Assembly: GCA_902500745.1 (NCBI GenBank)
Contig: CABVRS010000016.1
Location: 1-36,621, forward strand
Reading direction: 5' to 3'
Source: an uncultured Nitrospira sp.
Lineage (GTDB): Bacteria; Nitrospirota; Nitrospiria; Nitrospirales; Nitrospiraceae
Length of the DNA: 36,621 bases
A program made the position numbers and the translations under genes. The notes beneath the pieces were generated by a model. The model was not told the DNA's origin. It did not search any database and saw only the letters and a program-made list of their open reading frames with translations. Shown in pieces: positions 16,742-25,322 of this stretch; positions within the stretch are counted from its first letter, which is position 1; each line of letters begins with the position of its first letter.

Positions 16742-17523
16742 TCGGTTCTTGACTTTGCACTGCCGAAGGTCAGCCTGAGTTATTCGGAATCGGTTGTGTG
16801 GCGTGACGCACGCATTACCTCAAGCGCACGCTCGATGATGATGCGGTCCGGGACGTCTTTTTCACGGAGTGTTTGTTTGGTGAGAAGAAGTCCTTCCAGA
16901 TTGATGGTGCTCACCGGTATGCCTTCGAACGTAATCGTTTGAGCATACGGCTGGAGCATTTCATAGGTCTGGCCGTTGGCATTGAGCAGGACGTCCACGA
17001 CAAAGGCATCGGCGATTCGGATGTTTTCTCCCTCTTCGAACCAGGCCGGTTCGATCTCCTTAGCCGCTTGATCAGGAAGAATCAACAGCGCCTCTTTGAC
17101 TCGCTGTCCCGCTATGGCAGAAGCATGGATGAAGATGGGGTCGGTTCTTGACTTTGCACTGCCATAGGTCAGCTTGCTTTATCCAGAGTTGGTTGTGTGC
17201 CGTGATGTACGCATGACCTCCAGCGCACGCTCTATGATGATACGATCCGGCACGTCTTTTTCACGAAGCGTTTGTTTGGTGAGAAGAAGTCCTTCCAGAT
17301 TGATGGTGCTCACCGGTATGCCTTCGAACGTAATCGTTTGAGCATACGGTCGGAGCGTTTCATAGGTCTGGCCGTTGGCATTGAGCAGAACGTCCACGAC
17401 AAAGGCATCGGCGACTCGGATGTTTTCACCCTCTTCGAACCAGGCTGGTTCGATCTCCTTGGCCGCTTGATCAGGAAGAATCAACAGGGCTTCTTTAACT
17501 CGCTGTCCCGCCATGGCCGAAGC
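16742..17523. repeat. Tandem direct repeat of about 383 bp
   Basis: Copy 1 (16742-17124) and copy 2 (17141-17523) align without gaps at an offset of 399 bases, about 90 % identical by eye. Both begin TCGGTTCTTGACTTTGCACT and end GAAGC; 16 bases separate them. The unit covers the 3' two thirds of a nucleotidyltransferase gene plus its downstream flank. Most differences near the 3' end are silent, while a block of about 100 bases in the middle is nearly unchanged. Confidence 0.9.
16780..17124 (-). pseudogene. Truncated second copy of nucleotidyltransferase gene
   Basis: The frame encodes about 101 residues nearly identical to the C-terminal part of the intact neighbour, with differences such as I/V, M/T, Q/R and A/T. 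It lacks the first part of the gene, including the GG and DxD catalytic motifs, so it cannot be an active nucleotidyltransferase. A TTG at 17085 could start translation, but no ribosome site was seen. It arose by the partial duplication described separately. Confidence 0.75.
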
Positions 17524-17679
17524 CGGAACTACAATATCAATATCGGTCGTTGCCCGTTGGTAGCCATGCGCTGCAAGCGCATAGCCGCCTATCAGAAAAT
17601 AATCGACGTGATGTTGATTGAGGGAACGTAAGAGGGTTTTGAGATCCTCAAGCGTGGCGGGTCGGCTGTACTCTTCCAT
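17179..17679 (-). CDS. Nucleotidyltransferase-fold protein, toxin-antitoxin-like
   Basis: The 166-residue protein has the nucleotidyltransferase pattern FLIGGYALAAHGYQRATTDIDIVV, with the acidic pair D47/D49 for metal binding. Such small proteins (AbiEii/DUF6036-like) are often parts of toxin-antitoxin or phage-defence pairs; the specific activity is unknown. The ATG at 17679 shares one base with the stop of the upstream small gene (TGATG), so the two form a coupled pair. The 3' two thirds of the gene is duplicated directly downstream. Confidence 0.72.
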   Translation of the reverse strand: MEEYSRPATLEDLKTLLRSLNQHHVDYFLIGGYALAAHGYQRATTDIDIVVPASAMAGQRVKEALLILPDQAAKEIEPAWFEEGENIRVADAFVVDVLLNANGQTYETLRPYAQTITFEGIPVSTINLEGLLLTKQTLREKDVPDRIIIERALEVMRTSRHTTNSG

Positions 17680-17900
17680 CACACTCGCTCGGCGGCTAAT
17701 CGTCCCATGCCCTTCGCCAAGCAGTCTGCTTGCTGTGCATTTGCTTCTACGTGCGATCGAAAACGGTATACCCCTTTCGGGATAAATGTACTTTTGGCTA
17801 AAAGTGCAATCGTCTCACTAAAGCGAGCCCCTTCTGCCAACAAGGTACCATCGCCCTGCCCGGCCATCGGTCGCTCACGTCTATGTCCAACGGTGATCAT
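17679..17900 (-). CDS. Small partner protein of the nucleotidyltransferase
   Basis: This 73-residue protein (from MITVGHRRERPMAGQ) has a helical centre and the conserved-looking stretch FIPKGVYRFRSHVEANAQQ. Similar small proteins are often encoded just before nucleotidyltransferases, which suggests an antitoxin or cofactor role (inference). The frame continues up to 17951, but the ATG there lies inside the target duplication of the insertion sequence, so the ATG at 17900 is preferred. The insertion sequence 52 bases upstream may have displaced its original promoter. Confidence 0.55.
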   Translation of the reverse strand: MITVGHRRERPMAGQGDGTLLAEGARFSETIALLAKSTFIPKGVYRFRSHVEANAQQADCLAKGMGRLAAERV

Positions 17901-17936
17901 GTTCTCTACTTTACCTGAGGTGTGAAAAGGGGGCAA

Positions 17937-17952
17937 GCCGTACGTCTCCAAC
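17937..17952. repeat. Left target-site duplication of the insertion sequence
   Basis: GCCGTACGTCTCCAAC is repeated exactly at 19377-19392, bordering the element on both sides. The A before each copy is also shared, so the length is 16 or 17 bases. Confidence 0.88.
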
Positions 17953-19376
17953 TGTAGCTAGCACATCATCTGTCCGGTTTTTGTAGCACGTGAAGTGTCC
18001 GGTTTAGGGTGCGTCCTCAAGGAGGGCCACGATGACCCGGGCAACCGTCCTACAGGAGGTGCGACAGATGCGATTTGAGGAGTTGTATGCGCGACGACAG
18101 CGGCGAGATCTGACGATGGCGGAGGCGGCGGAGATGCTGGGCGTGACGGAACGCACGTTTCGGCGGTGGAGCACTCGCTATGAAGCGGAGGGCATGGAGG
18201 GACTGGAGGATCGCCGGCTGGGCCGCGCATCGGCCCGGGCGGTCCCCGTCGATGAGGCCCTCCAGATGGTGACGCTGTATGCGACCTGCTATACGGGCTG
18301 GACCGTGAAACACTTCCACGAGCGCTGGCAGGCCGAGCATGGGGGGCAGCGGTCCTACACCTGGACCAAGAACCGGCTGCAGACCGCCGAATACGTGGTC
18401 CGTGCGCCTCGACGCGGGGCGCATCGGAAGAAGCGGCCCCGCAAACCGTTACCTGGGATGATGTTGCACCAAGACGGCTCGACCCATGAATGGGTGCCCG
18501 GTTGTCAGTGGGATCTCATTGTCACGCTGGACGATGCCACCAGTGAGATGTATTCCGCATTCTTTGTGGAGGAAGAAGGCACCCAGAGCAGTTTTCGTGG
18601 CCTACGAGAGGTGATTGAGGCACAGGGCTTGTTCAGTTCCCTCTATACCGATCGCGGCTCGCACTACTGGTACACGGAGGATGCCGGTGGGAAGGTCGAT
18701 AAGACGCGGCTCACGCAGGTGCATCGGGCCTTGCAACAGGTGGGTATCACGCTCATTGCCGCCTATTCACCAGAAGCCCGGGGCCGATCCGAACGAGCCT
18801 TCCGCACCCTGCAGGATCGGCTGCCCAAAGAATTGGCGCTCGCTGGGATCACCGACATGGCCACCGCCAATCACTACCTGACCACCCACTTCATTTCGGC
18901 GTATAACCGGCGGTTTGCGGTGCCGGCGGCTGAGACGGGCACCGCCTTCATCCCGTGGGTGGGGACGTCTCTCACGGAGATCCTTTGCGTGCAGGAGGAG
19001 CGCGTCGTCGCAAAGGACAACACGGTGCGCTATCAGGGCCTGAGCCTGCAGATCCCGTCAGATCCCCACCGGTTCCATTATGTCAAAGTCACGGTGCGCG
19101 TCCACGCCTATCCGGATGGGACTCTGGCCGTGTTCCATGGCCCTCGGTGCCTGGCGCGGTACCACGCCGATGGCCGGTTGATCGAACCCGAAGCTGCGGC
19201 AAGACGCCGGAAAGATGTGAGTCCTCGGTCACGCGGCCAGGCGATCGTGGGTTCTCGGGCAAATGTGCGCGCCAACTTTTCGACGCGGGGCTGAAATTCT
19301 TTAAGGGAAAGCTGGGAGAGAGAAACCGGACAGATCACGTGCTACAAAAACCGGACAACTTAACTTGCTATCTACA
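17953..19376 (+). mobile_element. Complete ISNCY/IS1202-like insertion sequence, 1424 bp
   Basis: The element starts TGTAGCTAGC and ends GCTATCTACA. The inverted ends (17953-18005 and 19323-19376) share two TGTCCGGTTT blocks separated by TTGTAGCACGTGA plus two bases, with a more variable outer part. A single transposase gene fills the inside. Flanking 16-bp direct repeats and an intact reading frame indicate a fairly recent insertion. Long duplications are a known feature of the IS1202 group. Confidence 0.9.
18032..19294 (+). CDS. ISNCY-type DDE transposase
   Basis: The 420-residue protein has an N-terminal helix-turn-helix (TMAEAAEMLGVTERTFRRW) and an RNase H-like core. The catalytic triad is readable: D148 in LHQDGSTHEW, D207 in YTDRGSHYW and E254 in ARGRSERAFRTLQ. 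An AAGGAGG site precedes the ATG at 18032. The sequence agrees with the ISNCY/IS1202 group, which resembles integrase-core transposases. It is intact and codon use is GC-rich. Confidence 0.93.
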   Translation: MTRATVLQEVRQMRFEELYARRQRRDLTMAEAAEMLGVTERTFRRWSTRYEAEGMEGLEDRRLGRASARAVPVDEALQMVTLYATCYTGWTVKHFHERWQAEHGGQRSYTWTKNRLQTAEYVVRAPRRGAHRKKRPRKPLPGMMLHQDGSTHEWVPGCQWDLIVTLDDATSEMYSAFFVEEEGTQSSFRGLREVIEAQGLFSSLYTDRGSHYWYTEDAGGKVDKTRLTQVHRALQQVGITLIAAYSPEARGRSERAFRTLQDRLPKELALAGITDMATANHYLTTHFISAYNRRFAVPAAETGTAFIPWVGTSLTEILCVQEERVVAKDNTVRYQGLSLQIPSDPHRFHYVKVTVRVHAYPDGTLAVFHGPRCLARYHADGRLIEPEAAARRRKDVSPRSRGQAIVGSRANVRANFSTRG

Positions 19377-19392
19377 GCCGTACGTCTCCAAC
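19377..19392. repeat. Right target-site duplication of the insertion sequence
   Basis: Exact copy of the 16 bases at 17937-17952. The following 256 bases up to the methyltransferase gene contain no convincing gene. Confidence 0.88.
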
Positions 19393-19648
19393 AACACCAG
19401 CAATGAGCAATTGTGGCCGACACCCACACGAATGCGAGTGGACATTCCTCAATCACCCCATTCATCGGTCTATAGGCGTTTATAAGTTTTCTTCTTATGA
19501 GACACCGGCCATATGGTTGGGATAGCTGGTGTGTGGCGAGATCTTGTTAAGTCCGAGCATCCCCTAGATAGCGCTCTCGTCTTGCCTCTCTTCGTCTCTG
19601 CCCTTTAGGATGGCGTGAACACAGATTGGCCCCACAGGGAATGATTTC

Positions 19649-20293
19649 ATGGAACCAAGTTTTTGGTACAACCGCTGGCAGACAAACCAGACTGGGTGGC
19701 ACGAGTCCACAGTTAACCCGCTACTGATCACCCACTTCCCTTCCTTAAACGTATCGTCTGTCGGACGTGTCTTTGTTCCACTCTGTGGCAAGTCTCTCGA
19801 TCTCGGCTGGCTCATGTCCCAGGGCTATGCAGTGGCTGGGGCGGAACTGAGTGAACTGGCGGTGACGCAGCTCTTTGCCGAGCTGAGGATGGAAACTCGT
19901 GTGTCGGAGGTCGGGAAGCACAGGCTCTTTCGTGGAGAGAAGATCGATATTTTCGTGGGTGATCTCTTCGACCTGTCTCGCGACATCCTCGGCCCCGTCG
20001 ATGCGGTCTATGACCGGGCCGCGTTGGTCGCGCTACCTGAGGCGATGAGGAAACAGTACGCGGCGCATCTCAAAGCCCTCACAGCCTTGGCGCATCAGCT
20101 CGTCATCGGCTATGAATACGACCAGACCATCGTACCAGGACCGCCGTTTTCCGTCACCTCCGAAGAGCTCCATCGCCATTACAGCGACAGCTATACTCTC
20201 ACCCCGTTGGCCCGTATCGACGTCCCTGGCGGGCTCAAGGGGAAGTGCCCAGCGACGGAACATATCTGGCGGTTGGAGAAACTGCCAGGCTAA
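19649..20293 (+). CDS. Thiopurine S-methyltransferase family protein
   Basis: This 214-residue class I methyltransferase uses S-adenosylmethionine. It begins MEPSFWYNRWQTNQTGWHE and contains the family block VFVPLCGKSLDLGWL, followed by GAELSELAV and VYDRAALVALP. In bacteria the family methylates thiopurines and also selenium and tellurium compounds; the physiological substrate here is unknown. Length is normal. An AGGGAA ribosome site lies before the ATG. It converges with the hydroxylase gene and stands alone as a transcription unit. Confidence 0.92.
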   Translation: MEPSFWYNRWQTNQTGWHESTVNPLLITHFPSLNVSSVGRVFVPLCGKSLDLGWLMSQGYAVAGAELSELAVTQLFAELRMETRVSEVGKHRLFRGEKIDIFVGDLFDLSRDILGPVDAVYDRAALVALPEAMRKQYAAHLKALTALAHQLVIGYEYDQTIVPGPPFSVTSEELHRHYSDSYTLTPLARIDVPGGLKGKCPATEHIWRLEKLPG

Positions 20294-20372
20294 CAGCTTT
20301 GTGAACTTCAAATCGGAGAGAGGATAGCTTCGAGGTCGCGAGTCTCGGTTGATCAGGAAGAACGGCTCCGCT

Positions 20373-21116
20373 TTAGACCCCGATGGCCATGCGGACTGGA
20401 TGAACGGTTTCCTGAATACCATAGGGCCCCGTCACATCCACCCGTTCTGGGTCGACGTACGTACCGAATAGTCGATCCCATACCGTAAACAAGACCCCGA
20501 AATTTGCCCCCGCCTGCCCGATCTCTTTCAGATGATGCACCCGATGATAGCGAGGCGTGACGAAGAACCACTCCAGTTTTCTCGATTGCCAGGTCACGTT
20601 CATATGCATCCAGTTGTTGGTCAGGAGCAACATATAGGAATAGAGCGGAAAGAATAGGGATGGCACTGGTTTGAGGAGCGGGAACGCCAACAGATACGGG
20701 ATATTCGCAAGGACGATTTGTGGCAGGCTCGCCCGGATACCGGCCAGCCAATACAGTTCCGACGGGGAATGATGCCAACGATGGATTGGCCAGACCCACG
20801 ACGTGTGCCAGAGTCGATGCATCCAGTAGGCCAATCCGTCGAGGACAAGCAAGAAGACCACGAGCTTAACCGCGAATGGCAGCGCCCGCCAATGCCAGTA
20901 AGAGTAGTGGAAAACCGAGATTCGACTCGTCACCTGTGCAGCAAAGACGAAGAAGACCTGATACGTCGTGAGGGCCACGACATCCTGTGCGAGCACCTGG
21001 CTATACGGGATCTGACGGGTGGGCCACCAATATTCCGCGGTGAAAAAGAGCAAGCCAATTCCCCAATAGATGGCGATCCCTTCCCCCGCAAACGCATTAG
21101 CAAGCGAGTCGAGCAT
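20373..21116 (-). CDS. Sterol desaturase / fatty acid hydroxylase family membrane protein
   Basis: This 247-residue membrane protein has the di-iron histidine boxes of the family: H100-H104 (HRLWH), H112-H115-H116 (HRWHH) and H191-H194-H195 (HRVHH), with H171 between. Several hydrophobic segments (residues 14-26, 84-98, 150-166) flank them. Family members hydroxylate or desaturate sterols, hopanoids, carotenoids or fatty acids using oxygen; the substrate cannot be read here. The ATG at 21116 has no strong ribosome site. An upstream C8 tract at 21230-21237 resembles that at the glnB promoter. Confidence 0.9.
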   Translation of the reverse strand: MLDSLANAFAGEGIAIYWGIGLLFFTAEYWWPTRQIPYSQVLAQDVVALTTYQVFFVFAAQVTSRISVFHYSYWHWRALPFAVKLVVFLLVLDGLAYWMHRLWHTSWVWPIHRWHHSPSELYWLAGIRASLPQIVLANIPYLLAFPLLKPVPSLFFPLYSYMLLLTNNWMHMNVTWQSRKLEWFFVTPRYHRVHHLKEIGQAGANFGVLFTVWDRLFGTYVDPERVDVTGPYGIQETVHPVRMAIGV

Positions 21117-21502
21117 CGTGACAACTTAGAACACATATCCTCTAAGGACACCTAGAACGGCAAGACAAGAGGATCGCTCAACATAAAGGCACCGGTCAAC
21201 TCGGCAAAGGGCCCCGTTCGCCCTCCTATGGGGGGGGTATCGTGCTGTAAGACGCGGGCCTTCATAACCGACGTCGGGAACCTTCACAGGCAAGGTTGTG
21301 CGGTAGCAACGGGTAAGAGACGACCGGCACGTGTCCTGGAACCGATTTGTTCAGCGCGGGCCCTTCGTGGTCGACAACAGGGCTAGGAAGAATCAGGGGC
21401 AAGTGCGAGATTCGATCTCCCCGGTGGTGAAGAAGGTAATGGGAGCCAATGCGTATCGGCTTATTACCCTCTCACTTCGCGCTTTCTCAATTTCCAGGAG
21501 TG
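21117..21502. other. Intergenic stretch without a gene, contains a C8 tract
   Basis: No convincing reading frame is seen. On the minus strand CACGAT-A-CCCCCCCC (21230-21244) lies about 115 bases ahead of the hydroxylase start and may mark its transcription start. The rest (21245-21502) is unassigned; it lies downstream of the HDOD gene and could hold its terminator, though no hairpin with a T run was found. Confidence 0.4.
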
Positions 21503-22360
21503 CTATGCCGCCAACGCCTGTGAGGCGATGAGAGACAGGGTACGCTGGAGTTGGGCCCGAACCTCTTCAACCAACGCCGGAAGGTTGGCCGGCTTGAACT
21601 GTGTGGCCGCAACAGCGGAGAGATGGAAGGGGAAGACCTCACGACGCCGGTTGGGCTCCTGTTCTTCGTTGTCTGCCACGACCCCAGCCAGATGAACGAT
21701 GGACGCATCAATGGCGAATTCACCGGCATCTTTCGGGCTCAGTTGGCAACGGACGGCCTGTTCGATGTGGACCGGCATGTTCCATGACCAAATCAGTTCA
21801 GCACCGACTTCAGCGAAGTCACAGCCGATGTTGGACTGCTCCACCTCGGCCAGCGAGGCTTCGAGATACCCTGCTTCAATGAGAGCGGACTGGGCCCGCT
21901 GCGGGACGGTCTGGTAGAGCACGAAGTGGCCGATGTCGCGCAGCAGGCCTTCGACACAAAATCGCTCACTGTCGTCGATGCCACACGACTTCGCGATCTT
22001 TTCGGCGAGTAGGGCACAGAAGACGCTCTTGCGCCAGAACTTGAGTGCATCCATGAGATGAACCGGCATCCCGGAAAAAGTCCGGCCGACGGTGGTCTCA
22101 GCGACAAGATCCTTGACAGCCTGGAGGCCGATCAGCTTGATGCCATGGGTAATGGTATCAATCTGTTTAGGGGCTCCATACTGCGGACTGTTGGCGATGC
22201 GAAGCAATCTTACTGAGAGGGCTGGATCCAGCTTGAAGGCATTGGCGAGGCCTTCCATGGCTGAATTGGAGTCGTCCACCACATCCCGCACGCGAGAGTA
22301 AATCTCCGGCAAGGTGAAGACCGACGTGCAGGACTGAACCAGTTCGCTGGCCAATGGCAT
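21503..22360 (-). CDS. HDOD domain protein (copy A)
   Basis: The 285-residue protein consists of one HDOD domain, a catalytically silent relative of HD phosphohydrolases used in signalling. Typical blocks are KLDPALSVRLLRIANSPQYG, GLLRDIGHFVLY and VGAELIWSWNMP. There is no HD metal pair and no fused output domain. The start is the ATG at 22360, nine bases after GGGAGGA, the same spacing as in copy B. It is about three quarters identical to the next gene upstream, showing a tandem gene duplication. The 264 bases between them include a palindrome and could carry a separate promoter. Confidence 0.85.
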   Translation of the reverse strand: MPLASELVQSCTSVFTLPEIYSRVRDVVDDSNSAMEGLANAFKLDPALSVRLLRIANSPQYGAPKQIDTITHGIKLIGLQAVKDLVAETTVGRTFSGMPVHLMDALKFWRKSVFCALLAEKIAKSCGIDDSERFCVEGLLRDIGHFVLYQTVPQRAQSALIEAGYLEASLAEVEQSNIGCDFAEVGAELIWSWNMPVHIEQAVRCQLSPKDAGEFAIDASIVHLAGVVADNEEQEPNRRREVFPFHLSAVAATQFKPANLPALVEEVRAQLQRTLSLIASQALAA

Positions 22361-22456
22361 GATGCAGCATCCTCCCGGTGATACAGGGAACTGGGCATCC
22401 ACTAATAAGTCACACGGTCCACGTCTTCTCCTCGTTTCAGTGTAACGCATCAGCGA

Positions 22457-22476
22457 TATCCTGCAAGGACAGGATA
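22457..22476. promoter_or_regulatory. Inverted repeat upstream of HDOD copy A
   Basis: TATCCTG (22457-22463) and CAGGATA (22470-22476) are exact inverse copies around a 6-base spacer. On the minus strand it follows a TATCTA box. It could be an operator or a short RNA hairpin in the leader; nothing decides between these. Confidence 0.3.
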
Positions 22477-22624
22477 GATATTCACCAGACGGACATGACA
22501 ACACGAAAGCGATAATACTTGCAGTGACACCTATCGCCGAAAAGAAAGGCTTCGTTTGATCTGAGCACGTGGACAACAGAGAGATTGGAGCTGTTGTCTT
22601 GAGAACCAACTGCTAGCTGACGTT

Positions 22625-23482
22625 CTAGGCTGCCATGGCGAGGGGGTAGATAAGCGCCAGTGTCTCTTGGAGCTGAGCATGAGCTTCCATAAGCAAGGGC
22701 TGGAGATTAGCTTGATTGAACTGTGTGGCGGTCAAAGCGTGGGAGTGAAATGGCAAGACCTCACAGCGTCGGTTGGGTTCAAGTTCTTCATTGTCGGCCA
22801 CGACACCGGCCAGATGGACGATCGAGGCATGGAGAGCACATTCGCCAGCTTCGTTCGGGGTCAGTTGGTGTCGAACGGCCTGCTCAATCTGCACAGGCAT
22901 ACCCCAGGACGTGATGAGTTCTGCGCCGACTTCGGTGAAATCACACCCGATGTTGGACTGCTCTACTTCGGCGAGAGCGCTGTCGAGGTAGTCTGCTTCG
23001 ACAAGCGCCGATTGAGCCCGTTGCGGAACAGTTTGATAGAGAACGAGATGGCCGATGTCGCGCAACAGGCCTTCGATGAAGAAACGCTCGCTGTCATCGA
23101 CACCGCAGGATTTGGCAATTTTCCCCGAGAGCAGGGCGCAGAGCACGCTTTTTCGCCAAAACTTGGGGCCATCCATGAGTTGAATCGTCATCCCGGAGAA
23201 CGTCCGGCCGACGGTCGTTGCCGTCACGAGGTCGTTAATGGCCTGCATCCCAAGAAGGCTGACGGCGCGTGTGATCGTGTCGATCTGTTTAGGTAACCCA
23301 TAGAGGGGACTGTTGACGATGCGGAGGACTCTGGCCGAGATGGCTGGATCCAGCTTGAGAGCATCGGCAAGGTCGCCCATGGTTGAACTGGGATCGTCCA
23401 CCACATCCCGCACACGGAAGTAAATCTCGGGCAAGGTGAAGATGGACGTGCAGGACTGGACCAGTTCGTGCGCCGATGACAT
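22625..23482 (-). CDS. HDOD domain protein (copy B)
   Basis: The 285-residue paralog of copy A, with the same length and layout: ELVQSCTSIFTLPEIYFRV at the start, KLDPAISARVLRIVNSPLYG, and GLLRDIGHLVLYQTVPQ. Differences are spread evenly along the protein, and the C-terminal third varies most. A GGGAGGA site lies nine bases ahead of the ATG at 23482. Single-domain HDOD proteins act in two-component, c-di-GMP or stress signalling in other bacteria; which applies here is unknown. Confidence 0.85.
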   Translation of the reverse strand: MSSAHELVQSCTSIFTLPEIYFRVRDVVDDPSSTMGDLADALKLDPAISARVLRIVNSPLYGLPKQIDTITRAVSLLGMQAINDLVTATTVGRTFSGMTIQLMDGPKFWRKSVLCALLSGKIAKSCGVDDSERFFIEGLLRDIGHLVLYQTVPQRAQSALVEADYLDSALAEVEQSNIGCDFTEVGAELITSWGMPVQIEQAVRHQLTPNEAGECALHASIVHLAGVVADNEELEPNRRCEVLPFHSHALTATQFNQANLQPLLMEAHAQLQETLALIYPLAMAA

Positions 23483-23617
23483 GGTGACAGTTCCTCCCGG
23501 TTGTGCGTGGATCGAGGCAGGCTCCCGACTTCCCTATCGGTTGGAAGCGGGTGGAACTGTAGTAAGAAATCGACCTGGAGGCGCGTGGGAAAGGCAGCGG
23601 GATTCAGGACAGGCGGC

Positions 23618-25180
23618 CTAGGGATGACTGTTCACTGTCACATTGAGCATTCCTTCACTCATCGCTCGCACACGCAGCGCATCGACATCGGCGAACACGG
23701 CGACTCCTTGCATCGACGTCACGGTCCCCTGTATTGAGACGGTGGGACTCAGCGTTCGATTCAGTCCGGTCTTCAGAAGATTATGTACTCGGTCGGTCAT
23801 CGGTGTCACTCCGAGCACAAGTTCTGGAGTAATGGCCTCTCGGAGCGGCGCGTGATAGAACCAATCAGGAACCGCTGTCTGCAACAGATGGGTGGTCTTG
23901 GAATCATAGCGAAGACCACTGAGAAAGACCGTCTGTGTCATTGCATTGATCTCCGGTTTCCCAATTAAATACACGTGGCCGCGTGCATCTCCTGTAAAAT
24001 CAACACGCACAAGCACCTGGTTGCCACCTAAGCCGGAAATCGTCGCGCCTGTCATCTGAATGTAATTACCCTTGTTGACGACACGTTTCCCTCTGAGCCG
24101 GCTTGAAAGCGATTTAGAAAGCGTGCCGTAATCGACTTCGGTATCGACCAGAACATGGAACCCCTTGGAGCTTGGCCGCCCCCCAGGATAGTCTCCCTGG
24201 ACATCAGCAACGCCGCGAAATTCCGGGGAAACCGGTTCCGTCTCGAGCTGGGGGAGCCCTGCAGGCGTGGCCGATGGTTCGGCACCACGGACAATCGTCG
24301 GATTCGCAGTAACCTGAAGGGTGTCATTCACCACGTGACCATCTCCTGAAAATCCACCATGTTTCACTTTGTCGATATTGAGTAGGAGCCAGACATCCGG
24401 TTCCAACGGTATGGGAGTGCGCAGCGCGCTCCATACCTCTTCCATATGAGGTTTGACGGTCAGTGCATTGAGCTGTGAGACAGCCTGACTCAGTCCGCCT
24501 TTGACCTGATCGGAGAGTTTGGCATTGACGACTGGATACAGGTCCAGATCCGCGATACGTACCCGGCAGAGATCAATGGGATTGGCCGTCACATCACGCA
24601 GGGCTGCCGACACCCCGTAATTCGGGGTCATTGTCATTGCAATGTTCCCGTTGAGGGCGGCTCGTTTTGGCCATTCACTGCCGTCGCCACACTGAGCAGG
24701 TGCGTCACCGTTCTGAGAATGAGGATGCACACCAATCTTATAGCGAAGGGGGGCGCTCACGGAAAGCGATGCCCCAGAGAGCTCAATGCCTTTCCACCAG
24801 TTTTTAAGCGACAGACCCCCATTCGACATACCAGATTCGTCCCCACCCATGTGCTGAGAACCGGATCGCTCGATGGAAAAGTCATCCCGTTCGGCGTAGT
24901 ATTTGTACTCCACGCCTTTGGGATGCTTGATAAAGCTCCCCCAGTGATCGAACTTCTTCGGAACCATTTTCTGATCATTGACGGTTTGGAGAAAAGGCGA
25001 AAGCTCCAACTGCACCGGGACGCTGATGACGGAATCCGTGGTCCCAACGATTGGGTTTTCTATCGTCGAGAGTTTCTCCGGCGCCGGGGGGCGAACGACA
25101 AAATCGGTATCGGAACAACTCGTCAACGGCAGCAGGAACGACAAGGCAATAACGACACGGTGTGTTGAATTAGGAAACAT
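23618..25180 (-). CDS. DUF4403 family lipoprotein
   Basis: The 520-residue protein starts with a lipoprotein signal: MFPNSTHRVVIALSFLLPLTSC, lipobox LTSC. It is expected to be anchored in a membrane and exposed to the periplasm or surface. The body is rich in beta strands and contains the DUF4403 pattern, including VSVPVQLELSPFLQTVN near the N-terminus and repeated segments such as LRGKRVVNKGNYIQMTGA. Family function is unknown; the fold has been related to lipid-binding BPI-like proteins, which I cannot verify here. ATG 25180 with an AAAGGA site is chosen over a GTG 21 bases upstream. It stands alone between HDOD and ABC-F genes. Confidence 0.8.
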   Translation of the reverse strand: MFPNSTHRVVIALSFLLPLTSCSDTDFVVRPPAPEKLSTIENPIVGTTDSVISVPVQLELSPFLQTVNDQKMVPKKFDHWGSFIKHPKGVEYKYYAERDDFSIERSGSQHMGGDESGMSNGGLSLKNWWKGIELSGASLSVSAPLRYKIGVHPHSQNGDAPAQCGDGSEWPKRAALNGNIAMTMTPNYGVSAALRDVTANPIDLCRVRIADLDLYPVVNAKLSDQVKGGLSQAVSQLNALTVKPHMEEVWSALRTPIPLEPDVWLLLNIDKVKHGGFSGDGHVVNDTLQVTANPTIVRGAEPSATPAGLPQLETEPVSPEFRGVADVQGDYPGGRPSSKGFHVLVDTEVDYGTLSKSLSSRLRGKRVVNKGNYIQMTGATISGLGGNQVLVRVDFTGDARGHVYLIGKPEINAMTQTVFLSGLRYDSKTTHLLQTAVPDWFYHAPLREAITPELVLGVTPMTDRVHNLLKTGLNRTLSPTVSIQGTVTSMQGVAVFADVDALRVRAMSEGMLNVTVNSHP

Positions 25181-25322
25181 GGGGGTTCCTTTCCCACTCA
25201 CTCAAAACCGTAAGTGCGCTCGAGGAAAAGCCACTCGACCCGGCATACCATATCAGAATCAGCCAGCTCGAAAACAGGAGGGTTTGCCCCTAGATGGTAG
25301 TCTCATGTTCCCCCATTGTCCG

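Noticed and set aside
17901..17951. N-terminal extension of the small partner protein from an ATG inside the IS target duplication
   Set aside because: It depends on the insertion border, has no ribosome site and shows no conserved pattern; ATG 17900 is preferred.
14341..25200. Possible prophage or integrative element covering the whole accessory stretch
   Set aside because: No integrase, attachment repeat, tRNA border or phage structural gene is present; only the single IS can be delimited.
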